Assembly (NCBI GenBank): GCA_041441465.1 | Contig: JASDSY010000023.1 | Coordinates: 1 to 61,470, forward strand | Direction: 5' to 3' | Length of the DNA: 61,470 nucleotides | Source: JASDSY01 sp041441465 | GTDB lineage: Bacteria > Muiribacteriota > UBA9980 | In this document: one piece after another, positions 1 through 10,258 of the stretch | How the letters are laid out: each line of letters opens with the position of its first letter | Position numbering within the stretch: position 1 is the stretch's first letter | Notes under the pieces: generated by a model | The model's input: the letters and a program-made list of their open reading frames with translations, nothing else | Database searches by the model: none | Told to the model about the DNA's origin: nothing | Made by a program: the position numbers and the translations under genes

Positions 1-3000
1 TCAAATATTACTGTAACTGTTTCAACCAGGAATGTAAGTTTAAATTATGATTTATATGAGATAAATAATAATTCTTGTGATATTGATTTTTATTATTCAG
101 CTGACAGCGGTTCGACATTTCTTAAGTCGTCAAGTGTCGCCGGCGCCCTCAGCGGTGTTACGCCAGGAATCGGAAAGTCCATTATCTGGGATTCATTCGC
201 TGATTTCAAGCAAAATTCAGATAGAGTAATTGTTAAGTTGGTTCCGAAAACTACCGCAGGATCAGGTCCTGAAGCTTTTTCAAATGTTTTCGCCCTGAAT
301 AATAAGCCGCCGGCCCTTGTATCCGCCGAATTTATGACCGAGAATAAATTACTTCTTACATTTGATGAAATAGTTGACTTAAGCACCGTTTCGGCGGCCG
401 GAATAAAAATTGCCGGAACTTCGCTTGTGTCGCCTTCTGATACAATCGCGGCGAGAAATTTAAGTACGCAAGATACATACGCGGTACTGACTGTAAATTC
501 AAAAAGTTTTAATGAGGCCGATCAGGCCAACGGCATTGCCGGCGGTACGTTAAACACAGGAATCGAGATCGCCGCTGAAAGTAATATAAAAAACATCACC
601 GGCAGGAAAATTATGACTTTTACTGCAGGCATGACGATATCCGGCGATAAAACTCCTCCTAAAGATTTAACTCCGGCGCAGACTGCGGCATTATTATTCA
701 ATAATTCAACGCATCAGTCATTTACGACGCAGCCGATGGCTTATTCGGAGCTTGCCAAGCTCGAGGTGTGCTTCTCGCCGGACCCTGTGCCGTCATTAAA
801 TTTAACGGCTTATTCTGAATCGGCGTTCGCTTTTTCGCACAATGCCAATGACGTTATTATAAGCTCGATTACGGCGCAAAATTCTGGATTGATGATATTT
901 TACAGGCTTAAGGACCGCGCCGGCAATGTCAGCGGATGGGTCGGGAATGGAAATGTGCCGTCGACTTCTAATTTTTCGTCTATAATAATAACGGCGAATC
1001 AAAACGGCTGCGGCAATTCGCAGAATTACATAAATGATAAACTCGCATCGAGCGTAAAAAATTCTGCGGCGCCTTTAAATACCGAGAATTTGACAGTGGT
1101 ATTTGGAACTGCGCCTGGTGCCGGAAACGTTAAATTATCGATGAAAAATGGTTCGAATATCGCTAACTTTGAGTCTTTAGCGAACGGCAGTTCGGCTGAA
1201 TTAATGTTCAGCCTTAAATCGGGGAATGCCGGCCAGAGTTTAAAGGATATTCTTGGCACTAGCGATGGCAGTTTGGAAGTATCGTTTACCGTAACAGATA
1301 ACGCAGGCAATGTCTCGGCATTGACGACTGATAACTTGACGGTAAAGTATGACGTAAGTGTTCCTGTACTTTCGGCCGCGCAATTGGGGAAACTCGCGTA
1401 CGGCGCTTCGAAGAAGGTTGTTATTGCGCGTGGTGATTTGACAGGTCCTGACGCATATTCCGAGCCGGCCGTTCTAGAATTATGTATATCGACAACGCTG
1501 CCTGTTTCAAATGTTTCGCTTAACGGTTATGAACAAACATTCACGCAAACTCATAATCAGGGTGATATAATAATTTCCAGCGTAATTAACGGTGCTGCCA
1601 ATGACGGAGTTTATTACAGACTGCGCGATCAGGCCGGAAATTTTGGCGCGTGGCAGCAAAACGGCGTAACGCCGTTCGGACCGGTTGTGTCAAATTTAGC
1701 TGCCCATAAAGGATTTGGACATATAGCTGCGTCGGGCGGAGTGAGCAATATTGCCGATACCGCGACGATGCTTAAAATTTTTGAAGATGACGATAATAAT
1801 GAGACTAACGGGGGAGTTAATTTAGTCGCCGCGGTTACAGGCATTGACTTAAGCATGGCAAACGGCGTAATAAAAAACGGATTGACGCTTACTTCCGGGA
1901 AGTTCATAGGTTACAGCATTGCTACAAAAGAAGGAAATGAATCGCCGATAGTTTATGATGGTAAAATTCCACAAATGCCGGCTCCGGCTGATTTGAACTG
2001 CCTTTCGTTCTCGAACCTGTTTAAAGAGGTCAGGGCAGTCGGCGGGCCTGTAGCGCCTGGACCAGGCGCTGATCCAGATTTAAAGCTAATACTTTATAAA
2101 AATAATGCCGGCGTCAGGATACAGGCCGCAATTGCTCCTAGTGAAAACGGTTCGACGGGATATCAGCCCGGCGCTCAGATTATATCGCTGGCATCGCCGC
2201 TTGATGACGATACAGGCATTTCATACGCATTTGTAAATTCTACCGGCAACTGCTCGGCATTCGCGGACGACGGCACGGTCCCTGCCCCGCCTTCGGCTGC
2301 TGATGTTTCAGGAATTTATTACACGAAAGCGTACTCTGCGGTGTGGTCTAAAAACGGCTCTATTATAGGCGACACTACAAGCACCGACCTGAAACTTCAG
2401 ATATTTGAAAACATTGGAACCGTTTTTGCGTTGAAAGGCACGGCCGCAAATGTGAACGGAGCTTCCGGATATGCCGCTGGCATCTTGATTATAGACGGAG
2501 TTTTACCTCTTGCCGATAATTCCTATGCTGCGTACGCATTTGTAAATTCTAACGGCAATCAGTCGAGAGCCGCCGGCCGCGAAATAGTTCCTGCTCCGCC
2601 GCTTGTTTCTAATATAAGATGGATCAACGGTAAAAAAGCTTTTGAAATAATCGACGGTAATGTTGAAATTACTGCCGCTGGTAATTTTTTGGAAGTATAC
2701 GAAAAAGATGGTGCTTCTCATTTATATAAAGGCCGTTCCGTATTGGCGATGACCGGTACACCGTATTCGACTTTACTCCAAGATGCTGCGTTATCAATTA
2801 TAACCGGCGGCCGTGAAATAACCTATACGTCGCGAACTCCTGCCGGCAACGAATCTGCATTCGCCGATGACGGCATTGTTCCTCAGGCGCCTGAAAATGC
2901 TATCGTTAATAATTTATGTCTCAGGTACAATGGTCCTGATTATTCGCTTTATAACTATGAAGTAAGCTCAGTGCCGTTGAATTATGATTTAAAAGTTATG

Positions 3001-6000
3001 ATTCATGATATCTATGGCAGTGCAGATTTAATTCTGGCTGGAAAAGTATTAAATTCGGCATGCGCTAATATAGCGCCTTCAAGTTTCGCTCCTGGTAATT
3101 GTTTTGACCCTTCCGTGAGCAGCAGTGCTAACGGATTAAAAACATTGCCGGCAGGTGGAGCTCTTAGATATGTTTATGTAAAACCTGGAACGGGGCCTGG
3201 TGACGGCAATGAGTCTGATATTGCCTTTGCCGGATTAATTCCTGCAAAGCCGGACAGCCCCCTTGATAATTTGAAAGTAAAAAACGATTTTTCCAGTCTG
3301 CCTTTTAAATACAGGTTGTACAATAGTTCAGTCAGCCAGTCAATTAATATTGTTAAAAATTTAAAGGTATATGTAGGCGATGTATATATAGGCCAGGCCC
3401 TGCCAACCTCGAATCTTTATTACGGCACTTTTGCTCAAAATTATTATGCCGTCGAAAGTTCCGATGAAACTGCTTTGAAAAATACGGCTATTAACGGAGG
3501 TGCTTTGGCTTTAACTTATTATGATGGAACAACCAAAAATGAATCCGCAAAATATGTTGCCGCTAATTCAGCCGTACCTCAAAAACCTCTTGCAGCAGTT
3601 GATTTTAAAATTAAGCATTCAAGATATACTGTCGCTAATTTTTGTGTTTATAACAGTTCGGCGTCTAATTTTACTAAAGAGGCCAATACTGAACTTGCCG
3701 GTTATTTAGGAACCAGTTTACTGACTGACAGGGATAATCCATCGAGTAACGACGTGATAGGTGCCTCAACTTTGACCGCTGATACATACGGCGTGGCTCT
3801 TAGCGGTTTAAGCGCCGCCGGCGGACCGCTTACATTCGTATCCAAAAATACGACAACCGTAAATGAATCGCCAGCTGTATTTGCCGGTGTAGTTCCTGAA
3901 GCTCCGTCTAATTTTACTAATTTAAGGGTAAAATATGATAATTCTGAGCAGCCGCAGTATAGGCTATATGCTTTTTCTGGTGCAACCGCTATTTCAAGCG
4001 AAGTGGCAGTCTTTATTGGACTTAATTCCATGGGTGACGCTACGCATTCGGTGACGCTAATAAAGCAGAACGGTACTATTGCATCTGGAGATTTCGGTAC
4101 TGATAATATACTTCCAAATCCTAATGGCGGTATCTTAAAGGCTATGACGTTGAGAAATGGTCATGAGTCGTTATGGGTTATGAATCAGCCGGTTCCGACG
4201 CTTGATTTTGAAGGCTGCAAGCAGTTAAGGATTAAAAACGGCCAGAACCGCAGTCAATATTCGGTTAAAAATATCGGTTCAGCTTCGTTTTTGGTTCCGG
4301 CAGATTCGACGGTTTATATTGGTAATATTAGGACTAATCTTTCTATTGGCGGTAGTCATGTAATCAGCGGAGACTTTTTTGCTCAGACTGTTAATGCAAA
4401 TCCTAACGGCGGCAAATTTGGAATTTCGCGTACCGCCTACGACAATGAATCGATGATTTATGGAGATACTTTTGTGCCTGCTGAAATAGCCGGCGGCAAT
4501 CTTACCTGGTCCAACGCGTTTAGCAGCGTTAAAGTTAAAAATATAGCGGTTGGAACCGGTACTGAAGAGATAAGAATCTATTCCAAAAATATTGATAATA
4601 TTTATGAATATTCAGGACGTACGGCGAGTGATACTAACGATTCTCTTTCTGTGACATTTGCGGCTAATAACAGCTATAAAGCATTGAAAGAAAACAACGA
4701 ACCGGTAGTGGTCAGTAACACCGTAGCTTATTCATTATATAACATAGATGGCAATGAATCGCCATATGTTGACGGCGGTGCAGTTCCTGCATCTTTAATT
4801 TCAGGCGACCTAAAGTGGTCGAATGCGACACATTGCATAAAAGTTAATAATCAAGATGGAGTGGCAAATACTAACGAAGAATTAAGAGTGTACAGCAAAC
4901 CGGGTGCTGCCTATGAATATGTCGGAAGGACTGCAGATTCAAGTAATATTACTGTCAAGGGACCGTTTTCATATGATTATGATTATTTGGTAAAAACTAA
5001 CGCGGGTATGCCGGCAGTTATAGGCGATGATCAGAAAATTTATTATACTTTGTTTAATACCGACGGTAACGAGTCTGAATTACTGGACGGTGGATTTGTT
5101 CCTAAAGCGCCGCCTGCTAATAATATAGCCTGGTTGGACAAGAACAGTTCATTTAAGATAACGGGTGCTACTTTTGGCAGTGAAACTTCTGAGCTCGCTG
5201 TTTATCAAAAAACATGGGACGGTCAGGCAATTTATTCATATCAGGGAAGTCCAGTAATTCTTGGCGATATGACCACGACTGATTACGGACCTTATTCGTC
5301 TAATAGCGAGCACGATGTAAGATGTTTGATCGACAGCAGCTATGTGCCGGTAACTATTTCATCTGCTACTGATGCATTTGAAGTTGCTTATACAATGAAA
5401 AATACCGATGGTAATGAATCATCTTATACTGACGGCGGTATTGTTCCGGTAGCGCCTCCGGCTGAAAGTTTAAGATGGTCTAATGCTGCAAGTAAGTTTA
5501 CGACATCGAATACATTTGGTTCTGAAACAGAGGAACTTTTAGTTTATCAGATGGGTGACGGGCAGTATACACTGCGCGGTACTTCGGCTGATAAGGGGCC
5601 ATATATCGCATCTAATAGTTATGCTACAAGTCAGCCTGCTTTGATTGAATTAGGTAATCCTGTCGCTTATACTCTGCGTAACACAATAGGCAATGAATCG
5701 GCGTCGGTTAACGGCGGAAGCGTTCCGCAGGTGCCAAGTAACTTTGCCAGCTTAAAAGTAGTGAATGACAAAACTGCAATGCCATTTAAGTATAGACTTT
5801 ATAATAGTGATGGTAATATTAATATAACAATGAATAAAAGCGTAAGAGTTTATGTAGGCGGCACATTGATAGGGCGCACCGCAACAGCTGACAATTTTAT
5901 TCTATATCCTTATTATTATGTGTCGAATTACATTGAAGCTGAAAGCTCTTCGGCCGTCGAACTTAAAGATCCGATTAACGGCGGTCAGCTTGCTTTTACC

Positions 6001-7530
6001 TATTATGACGCTGCCAACGGCAATGAATCGGGAAAATATGAACCGGCCAACGGAATTGTGCCTAAGACTCCTTCCGGCGCTAAGGACTTGAAAATAAGGC
6101 ATTCGCAGACTACCGTCAGTCAGTATATTCTTTATAATAGTTCGTCGACACTTGCATTTAACAATGAAACTGATACTACGCTTAAAGGATATGTCGGCAC
6201 TCAGTCGATATCTAGCAGCACAGAATCATATTCGACTCAGTCGTATGGATTTACACTTTTACAAAATCTGACATCCGCTGGCGGCCCTTTAAATTTTGTG
6301 TCTGTAAGTGCTTATACTAACGAAGCGCCGGCTGTTTTCGCTGGAGTGATGCCGGCCGCGCCGACGAATATAGCTAACTTCAGGGTTAAATATGACGGTT
6401 CAATGAATCCTAATGACGGTTCGGTCAACCCTGTCCAATATAAGCTTTATGCTGTGAGTGCAGGCAGTTTGTCGTCTGATATGATAGTTTATATAGGTAA
6501 CAGTAGTTTAGGAGAAAGTCAGCACTCTAAAACACAAATAACGCAAAATGGCCCGATTACTGCAAATACGTTCGGAACTGATATCATTAATCCTAATCCG
6601 CAACCTACCAATGACGGCAGGTTAAAAGCTATATCTCTAAAAGACGGTAATGAATCGTTGTGGGCGGAAAGTACAACTGTTCCAGGTACGCCTGTAACTC
6701 AAACTCAATATGAAGGATTCAGGATGAAATTTGACGGCGGCATGTATAAAATTAGAAGCGGTTCTGCCGGACTTAACTTAGACGGTAATATGCGCATATG
6801 GATAGGTAATATTTATATGCCTACCGGAAGTGAAGCAATAGCGGCTAATAGTTTTGCGGTTTCTCAATCAGTTGGATTTAATCCGGCGGGCGGCCGTCTT
6901 GGGATTTCATACTTAGATCCGACATCGGGCAATGAATCAATGATTTATGGAAATACTGCTGTACCAGCTCAAGTAAATGTCAGCAACATAGGGTGGTCAA
7001 ACGCCGCGAGCAGCATAACTGTTAGAACAGCTAAAGCAGGAACAGCTACTGAAGAAATAAGAATTTATGACCCGGATTATATTTATAAAGGTCATACTGC
7101 TGCTCTGGACAATAGTTCGTTAGCCGTTGAGCTTTTGCCGGGCAGTTATAAGGCTATGGAAGAAATTACAGGTAATCCTGTTTATATTGCAGGTTCTAGT
7201 TTGTATTATACATTATATAATAGTGACGGCAATGAATCGATTGTATCTTCGATAAGCCAGATGCCGATGGTTGTAGATGCCGCTTATGCGTCATGGAATG
7301 CCGGGACACAAAAAATCGATGTTAGTTCTTCGTTTGGTGACACAAATGACTTTATAAAGGTTTACAATAAGACAACTGGCGGTGTCTATACCTACTTAGG
7401 TATTTCCGCTAGTTCAGGTATGTTCGGATCCGGCTCATATGACGTTACATCGACAATAAATGTTACCGATACGGCCGTGTTCACATTATATAATAGTAGT
7501 ACCGGCAATGAGTCTGGATACAGCCAATAA
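1..7530 (+). CDS. Giant secreted repeat protein, 5'-truncated by the window edge
   Basis: The reading frame is open from base 1, so 2509 residues are visible and the true start lies upstream. The first ~600 residues look like Ig/fibronectin-type beta domains (phrases such as DNAGNVS and DRAGNVSGW). The rest is a chain of roughly 18-20 units of about 100-115 residues. Each ends in a recurring signature of the type GNES...GG.VP.AP, and many contain a YxLYN strand and a VYIGN or VYVGD strand. Residues after nt ~3235 and after nt ~5716 form two related multi-unit blocks, a large internal duplication. No catalytic motif or membrane anchor is seen before the stop. It is probably an exported surface or adhesin-like protein; this is inferred from repeat architecture only. 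A promoter for the next gene follows immediately. Confidence 0.8.
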   Translation, partial: SNITVTVSTRNVSLNYDLYEINNNSCDIDFYYSADSGSTFLKSSSVAGALSGVTPGIGKSIIWDSFADFKQNSDRVIVKLVPKTTAGSGPEAFSNVFALNNKPPALVSAEFMTENKLLLTFDEIVDLSTVSAAGIKIAGTSLVSPSDTIAARNLSTQDTYAVLTVNSKSFNEADQANGIAGGTLNTGIEIAAESNIKNITGRKIMTFTAGMTISGDKTPPKDLTPAQTAALLFNNSTHQSFTTQPMAYSELAKLEVCFSPDPVPSLNLTAYSESAFAFSHNANDVIISSITAQNSGLMIFYRLKDRAGNVSGWVGNGNVPSTSNFSSIIITANQNGCGNSQNYINDKLASSVKNSAAPLNTENLTVVFGTAPGAGNVKLSMKNGSNIANFESLANGSSAELMFSLKSGNAGQSLKDILGTSDGSLEVSFTVTDNAGNVSALTTDNLTVKYDVSVPVLSAAQLGKLAYGASKKVVIARGDLTGPDAYSEPAVLELCISTTLPVSNVSLNGYEQTFTQTHNQGDIIISSVINGAANDGVYYRLRDQAGNFGAWQQNGVTPFGPVVSNLAAHKGFGHIAASGGVSNIADTATMLKIFEDDDNNETNGGVNLVAAVTGIDLSMANGVIKNGLTLTSGKFIGYSIATKEGNESPIVYDGKIPQMPAPADLNCLSFSNLFKEVRAVGGPVAPGPGADPDLKLILYKNNAGVRIQAAIAPSENGSTGYQPGAQIISLASPLDDDTGISYAFVNSTGNCSAFADDGTVPAPPSAADVSGIYYTKAYSAVWSKNGSIIGDTTSTDLKLQIFENIGTVFALKGTAANVNGASGYAAGILIIDGVLPLADNSYAAYAFVNSNGNQSRAAGREIVPAPPLVSNIRWINGKKAFEIIDGNVEITAAGNFLEVYEKDGASHLYKGRSVLAMTGTPYSTLLQDAALSIITGGREITYTSRTPAGNESAFADDGIVPQAPENAIVNNLCLRYNGPDYSLYNYEVSSVPLNYDLKVMIHDIYGSADLILAGKVLNSACANIAPSSFAPGNCFDPSVSSSANGLKTLPAGGALRYVYVKPGTGPGDGNESDIAFAGLIPAKPDSPLDNLKVKNDFSSLPFKYRLYNSSVSQSINIVKNLKVYVGDVYIGQALPTSNLYYGTFAQNYYAVESSDETALKNTAINGGALALTYYDGTTKNESAKYVAANSAVPQKPLAAVDFKIKHSRYTVANFCVYNSSASNFTKEANTELAGYLGTSLLTDRDNPSSNDVIGASTLTADTYGVALSGLSAAGGPLTFVSKNTTTVNESPAVFAGVVPEAPSNFTNLRVKYDNSEQPQYRLYAFSGATAISSEVAVFIGLNSMGDATHSVTLIKQNGTIASGDFGTDNILPNPNGGILKAMTLRNGHESLWVMNQPVPTLDFEGCKQLRIKNGQNRSQYSVKNIGSASFLVPADSTVYIGNIRTNLSIGGSHVISGDFFAQTVNANPNGGKFGISRTAYDNESMIYGDTFVPAEIAGGNLTWSNAFSSVKVKNIAVGTGTEEIRIYSKNIDNIYEYSGRTASDTNDSLSVTFAANNSYKALKENNEPVVVSNTVAYSLYNIDGNESPYVDGGAVPASLISGDLKWSNATHCIKVNNQDGVANTNEELRVYSKPGAAYEYVGRTADSSNITVKGPFSYDYDYLVKTNAGMPAVIGDDQKIYYTLFNTDGNESELLDGGFVPKAPPANNIAWLDKNSSFKITGATFGSETSELAVYQKTWDGQAIYSYQGSPVILGDMTTTDYGPYSSNSEHDVRCLIDSSYVPVTISSATDAFEVAYTMKNTDGNESSYTDGGIVPVAPPAESLRWSNAASKFTTSNTFGSETEELLVYQMGDGQYTLRGTSADKGPYIASNSYATSQPALIELGNPVAYTLRNTIGNESASVNGGSVPQVPSNFASLKVVNDKTAMPFKYRLYNSDGNINITMNKSVRVYVGGTLIGRTATADNFILYPYYYVSNYIEAESSSAVELKDPINGGQLAFTYYDAANGNESGKYEPANGIVPKTPSGAKDLKIRHSQTTVSQYILYNSSSTLAFNNETDTTLKGYVGTQSISSSTESYSTQSYGFTLLQNLTSAGGPLNFVSVSAYTNEAPAVFAGVMPAAPTNIANFRVKYDGSMNPNDGSVNPVQYKLYAVSAGSLSSDMIVYIGNSSLGESQHSKTQITQNGPITANTFGTDIINPNPQPTNDGRLKAISLKDGNESLWAESTTVPGTPVTQTQYEGFRMKFDGGMYKIRSGSAGLNLDGNMRIWIGNIYMPTGSEAIAANSFAVSQSVGFNPAGGRLGISYLDPTSGNESMIYGNTAVPAQVNVSNIGWSNAASSITVRTAKAGTATEEIRIYDPDYIYKGHTAALDNSSLAVELLPGSYKAMEEITGNPVYIAGSSLYYTLYNSDGNESIVSSISQMPMVVDAAYASWNAGTQKIDVSSSFGDTNDFIKVYNKTTGGVYTYLGISASSGMFGSGSYDVTSTINVTDTAVFTLYNSSTGNESGYSQ

Positions 7531-7559
7531 TATATTTTAAAGTATTTAGGCAGGATTGC

Positions 7560-7588
7560 TTGACGAAAGTAATTCTATCGTTTATAAT
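7560..7588 (+). promoter_or_regulatory. Sigma70-type promoter for the exported helical protein
   Basis: TTGACG (7560-7565), 17-bp spacer, TATAAT (7583-7588). The start codon at 7625 follows a strong AGGGGGG ribosome binding site. Confidence 0.75.
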
Positions 7589-7624
7589 TAAAATGTAAGA
7601 CAAAAAAATCAGGGGGGACTTAAA

Positions 7625-8161
7625 ATGAGAAATAAATTAAATTTGAATTTAGCTTTAGTTATGTTAATGCTCGTCGCTTTTACAGGTACTGCTTTTGCCT
7701 TTGGCGAAGACACCAGAATAAAGAATGAAGGCGCGGCATTAAAAATAAAGGCGCTCCAGCCGATCGCTGCTACATGCACGCAGATTAAAAACGGCATCAA
7801 ACAGGACGTAACGGATGTAAAAAATTACGTTTCAGAAAAAGTCGAGGCAGCTAAAACTGTCGTAAAATCAGTTAACGATACAGCTAACGACCATAAAACT
7901 CAGAACCTCGTTAAAGACGAAATAAATAATACCGTAAGTTCAAATAAGGGGCAGATTTCAGCCGGCATCGAAAATATGAAGCAGGCAATAAAAGCTGAAA
8001 AAGAAATAATAAAAAACACAGTCAATATGCAGGTAACCGAAGCTAAGAAAAAAATCAACAATAACTTTATCGGGCCGCTTAAGAGCAACATCGATGAAGT
8101 GAAGGCAAGCTCAGGCAGCGCGATTGAAATGCTTCTTAACAAATATCTGACACGTTACTAA
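7625..8161 (+). CDS. Small exported alpha-helical protein
   Basis: This 178-residue protein starts with a clear signal peptide: a basic start, a hydrophobic core (LALVMLMLVAFTG) and an AFA cleavage site near residue 25. The mature part is lysine-rich, nearly free of proline and has heptad-like spacing (ENMKQAIKAEKEIIKNTVN), so it should form long amphipathic helices or coiled coil, as in apolipoprotein-like or periplasmic spacer proteins. I do not recognise a named family. It has its own promoter and terminator and is therefore a single-gene unit. The ATG is chosen because it lies just after a strong ribosome binding site. Confidence 0.8.
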   Translation: MRNKLNLNLALVMLMLVAFTGTAFAFGEDTRIKNEGAALKIKALQPIAATCTQIKNGIKQDVTDVKNYVSEKVEAAKTVVKSVNDTANDHKTQNLVKDEINNTVSSNKGQISAGIENMKQAIKAEKEIIKNTVNMQVTEAKKKINNNFIGPLKSNIDEVKASSGSAIEMLLNKYLTRY

Positions 8162-8201
8162 TATTTAAACCGACTTTAAAATAAAAAATCATATTTGATA
8201 T

Positions 8202-8236
8202 AAAAGCCGTCATGAAAATGGCGGCTTTTGTTTTTT
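8202..8236 (+). terminator. Rho-independent terminator
   Basis: 12-bp stem (8202-8213 with 8218-8229), GAAA tetraloop, then a T-rich run. Confidence 0.85.
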
Positions 8237-8251
8237 ATTTATAAATTTTTC

Positions 8252-8280
8252 TTGAAATAGCGTTTGAATTGATGTAAAAT
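8252..8280 (+). promoter_or_regulatory. Promoter for the RCK potassium channel gene
   Basis: TTGAAA (8252-8257), 17-bp spacer, TAAAAT (8275-8280). The predicted transcript start near 8287 leaves almost no leader for an ATG at 8296, which favours the ATG at 8317. Confidence 0.65.
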
Positions 8281-8316
8281 ACAGCTGTTTCCAGAATGTT
8301 TATAAAATGGAGTTTT

Positions 8317-9324
8317 ATGAATAGTTTATATGGGAAATTATTGTCCGCTCTCGGGCTTTTGTTTTTTAATTTTTTATTCGGCGTATGCGGTTATATTTTT
8401 ATTGAAAGATGGCCGGTCCTTGATTCGATATTCATGACCGTAATTACGCTGGCATCGGTAGGTTATGGGGAGACACGGCCGCTTACCGATAACGGAAGGA
8501 TATTCACTATCTTACTGATAATACTTGGAATGAGTACCTACGTTTACGGCATAAGCACTATTACCGCTTTTTTTGTTGAGGGTGAAGTTTTCGGAGTGCT
8601 GAGGAGAAAAAGGATGCAGAAAAAAATTGACGCGCTTAATGAACATTATATAGTTTGCGGCGCCAGTGAAGTGGCGGTGCATATAATAAGCGAATTGAAA
8701 AAAACATGCCGCTCGTTTGTCATAATTGAAAATGATGAGGATAAAATCAAGCAGCTTGACGCGGCTGACGAGATTTTGTTTATCAACGGCGAACCGTCCG
8801 ATGACCATTCGCTTATAAAGGCGGGCATAATGCGCGCTAAAGGCATTGTCTGCGCCCTGCCTTCCGATAAAGATAATTTGTTTGTCGTAATAACCGCGCG
8901 CAGCTTGAATTCTGATATCAGAATCGTGACAAGGGTTATTGACGGTACATCCGAAGCAAAATTACGCCGGGCCGGCGCCGACGCTATAGTTTCTACATAC
9001 GCCATCGGAGGATTGAGAATGGCCTCCGAACTTATAAGACCGACTGTAGTTTCATACCTTGACATAATGCTTCGCGGCAACGGCCAGGCGCTGAGAGTCG
9101 AAGAAATAGAACTGCCGGAAGACTCCAATTTGATAGGAGTAACAGTCAGGGAAGCCGAAATAACCGATAATACAGGCTTAAATGTGCTAGCTACCAAAAA
9201 TAAATATACTGAAAATTATGAACATACGCTCATATCTGATTATAAATTCAAAAAAGGCGATACTTTAATTGTAATAGGCAATCCGGAACAAATACAAAAA
9301 TTTAAATTCACCTATTGTGATTAA
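8317..9324 (+). CDS. Potassium channel with RCK (TrkA-N/TrkA-C) domains
   Basis: 335 residues from ATG 8317, which follows GGAG; an in-frame ATG at 8296 has no ribosome binding site. The N-terminus has two membrane helices flanking a pore loop with the K+ selectivity filter SVGYGE at about residues 47-52. A Rossmann-like RCK/TrkA-N domain follows (YIVCGASEVAVHI, then FVIIEND and FINGEPSDD), and a C-terminal TrkA-C domain (GVTVREAEI, KKGDTLIVIGN). This is the MthK-like layout: a tetrameric inner-membrane channel gated by ligands on cytoplasmic RCK rings. The first glycine of the dinucleotide loop is kept, but the motif is GASEVA instead of GxGxxG. It stands just upstream of two HAD phosphatase genes. 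Confidence 0.9.
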   Translation: MNSLYGKLLSALGLLFFNFLFGVCGYIFIERWPVLDSIFMTVITLASVGYGETRPLTDNGRIFTILLIILGMSTYVYGISTITAFFVEGEVFGVLRRKRMQKKIDALNEHYIVCGASEVAVHIISELKKTCRSFVIIENDEDKIKQLDAADEILFINGEPSDDHSLIKAGIMRAKGIVCALPSDKDNLFVVITARSLNSDIRIVTRVIDGTSEAKLRRAGADAIVSTYAIGGLRMASELIRPTVVSYLDIMLRGNGQALRVEEIELPEDSNLIGVTVREAEITDNTGLNVLATKNKYTENYEHTLISDYKFKKGDTLIVIGNPEQIQKFKFTYCD

Positions 9325-9363
9325 TGCTGTTAAAGCTGCTAATAAAATTGACGGGTGGGAAAA

Positions 9364-10242
9364 ATGGATAACCTGGAACTGATGTCGAAAATATCAAATA
9401 TAAAGCTTGTGGCGTTCGATATGGACGGCACTTTGCTGCCGGATAACAAGGAAATAACCGATTATACTTTAAGGACGCTTAAGCGAATGGATGAGCTTGG
9501 CTTTAAAATATGTATATGCAGCGGCCGTTCATTTAACGGCGTTTATAAATATAAGGAAATACGGCATTTAATAGATTATTATGTGTGCTTTGAAGGAAGT
9601 TATATTGTCGATAACAACGATAAGAACAATCCGAAACTTTTGCAGCAAATAAGCATTCCGAACGAGTTGATTACGAAAGTTATCGATACTGTTTCTAAAA
9701 ATAACATCATGGCCGCTTTGCTATGTGAAAAATACGGCTATTGCTCCAACTGCGTCGATTATATAAAACACAGCGTATCAATCTGGGGGGCCGAGCCGTG
9801 CGAAAAAAGCTATAACGGCCTTCTGGATGTTATAAAACATGAAAAAGCCTATATTATATTGACTTATGGCACGAAAGAGCAGATGGACCATTTGAATTCG
9901 GTGATATCGCATCACGTGCCGGTTGATATTGACGTCATAAGAGCGTATCTTGATTTCGATAAATTCAAAGACATACATCATACGATTGTGAAAGCTCCGG
10001 CTATTAATAAATGGAACGGTATTGAAAGCGTCCTTAAACTGACCGGACTTAAGCAGGAAAACGTCATGGCATTCGGCGATTGGCTCAACGATATCGAGAT
10101 GATAAGAAATGCCGGTATGGGCATTGCCATGAAAAATGCCGAAAATGAGGTTATAACGGTTTCAAAAAGCGTTACCGACTATGACAATAACCAGGACGGC
10201 GCCGCTAAATTTTTGAATAAAATATTTAACCTTTTTAATTAG
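9364..10242 (+). CDS. Cof-type HAD-superfamily hydrolase
   Basis: 292 residues from ATG 9364, which follows GGTGGG; a GTG at 9355 overlaps that ribosome binding site and is unlikely. HAD motif I is FDMDGTLL (nucleophile D19, acid/base D21), motif II is CSGRS, and the C-terminus has the Cof signature FGDWLNDIEMI and GIAMKNA. The C2-type cap between motifs II and III fits class IIB enzymes, which dephosphorylate sugar phosphates, phosphoryl cofactors or nucleotides. The usual metal-binding GDGxND is GDWLND here, so one glycine is replaced but both acids remain. The substrate cannot be assigned. It is closely followed by a second HAD gene. Confidence 0.9.
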   Translation: MDNLELMSKISNIKLVAFDMDGTLLPDNKEITDYTLRTLKRMDELGFKICICSGRSFNGVYKYKEIRHLIDYYVCFEGSYIVDNNDKNNPKLLQQISIPNELITKVIDTVSKNNIMAALLCEKYGYCSNCVDYIKHSVSIWGAEPCEKSYNGLLDVIKHEKAYIILTYGTKEQMDHLNSVISHHVPVDIDVIRAYLDFDKFKDIHHTIVKAPAINKWNGIESVLKLTGLKQENVMAFGDWLNDIEMIRNAGMGIAMKNAENEVITVSKSVTDYDNNQDGAAKFLNKIFNLFN

Positions 10243-10258
10243 AGATGAGGAAATATTG

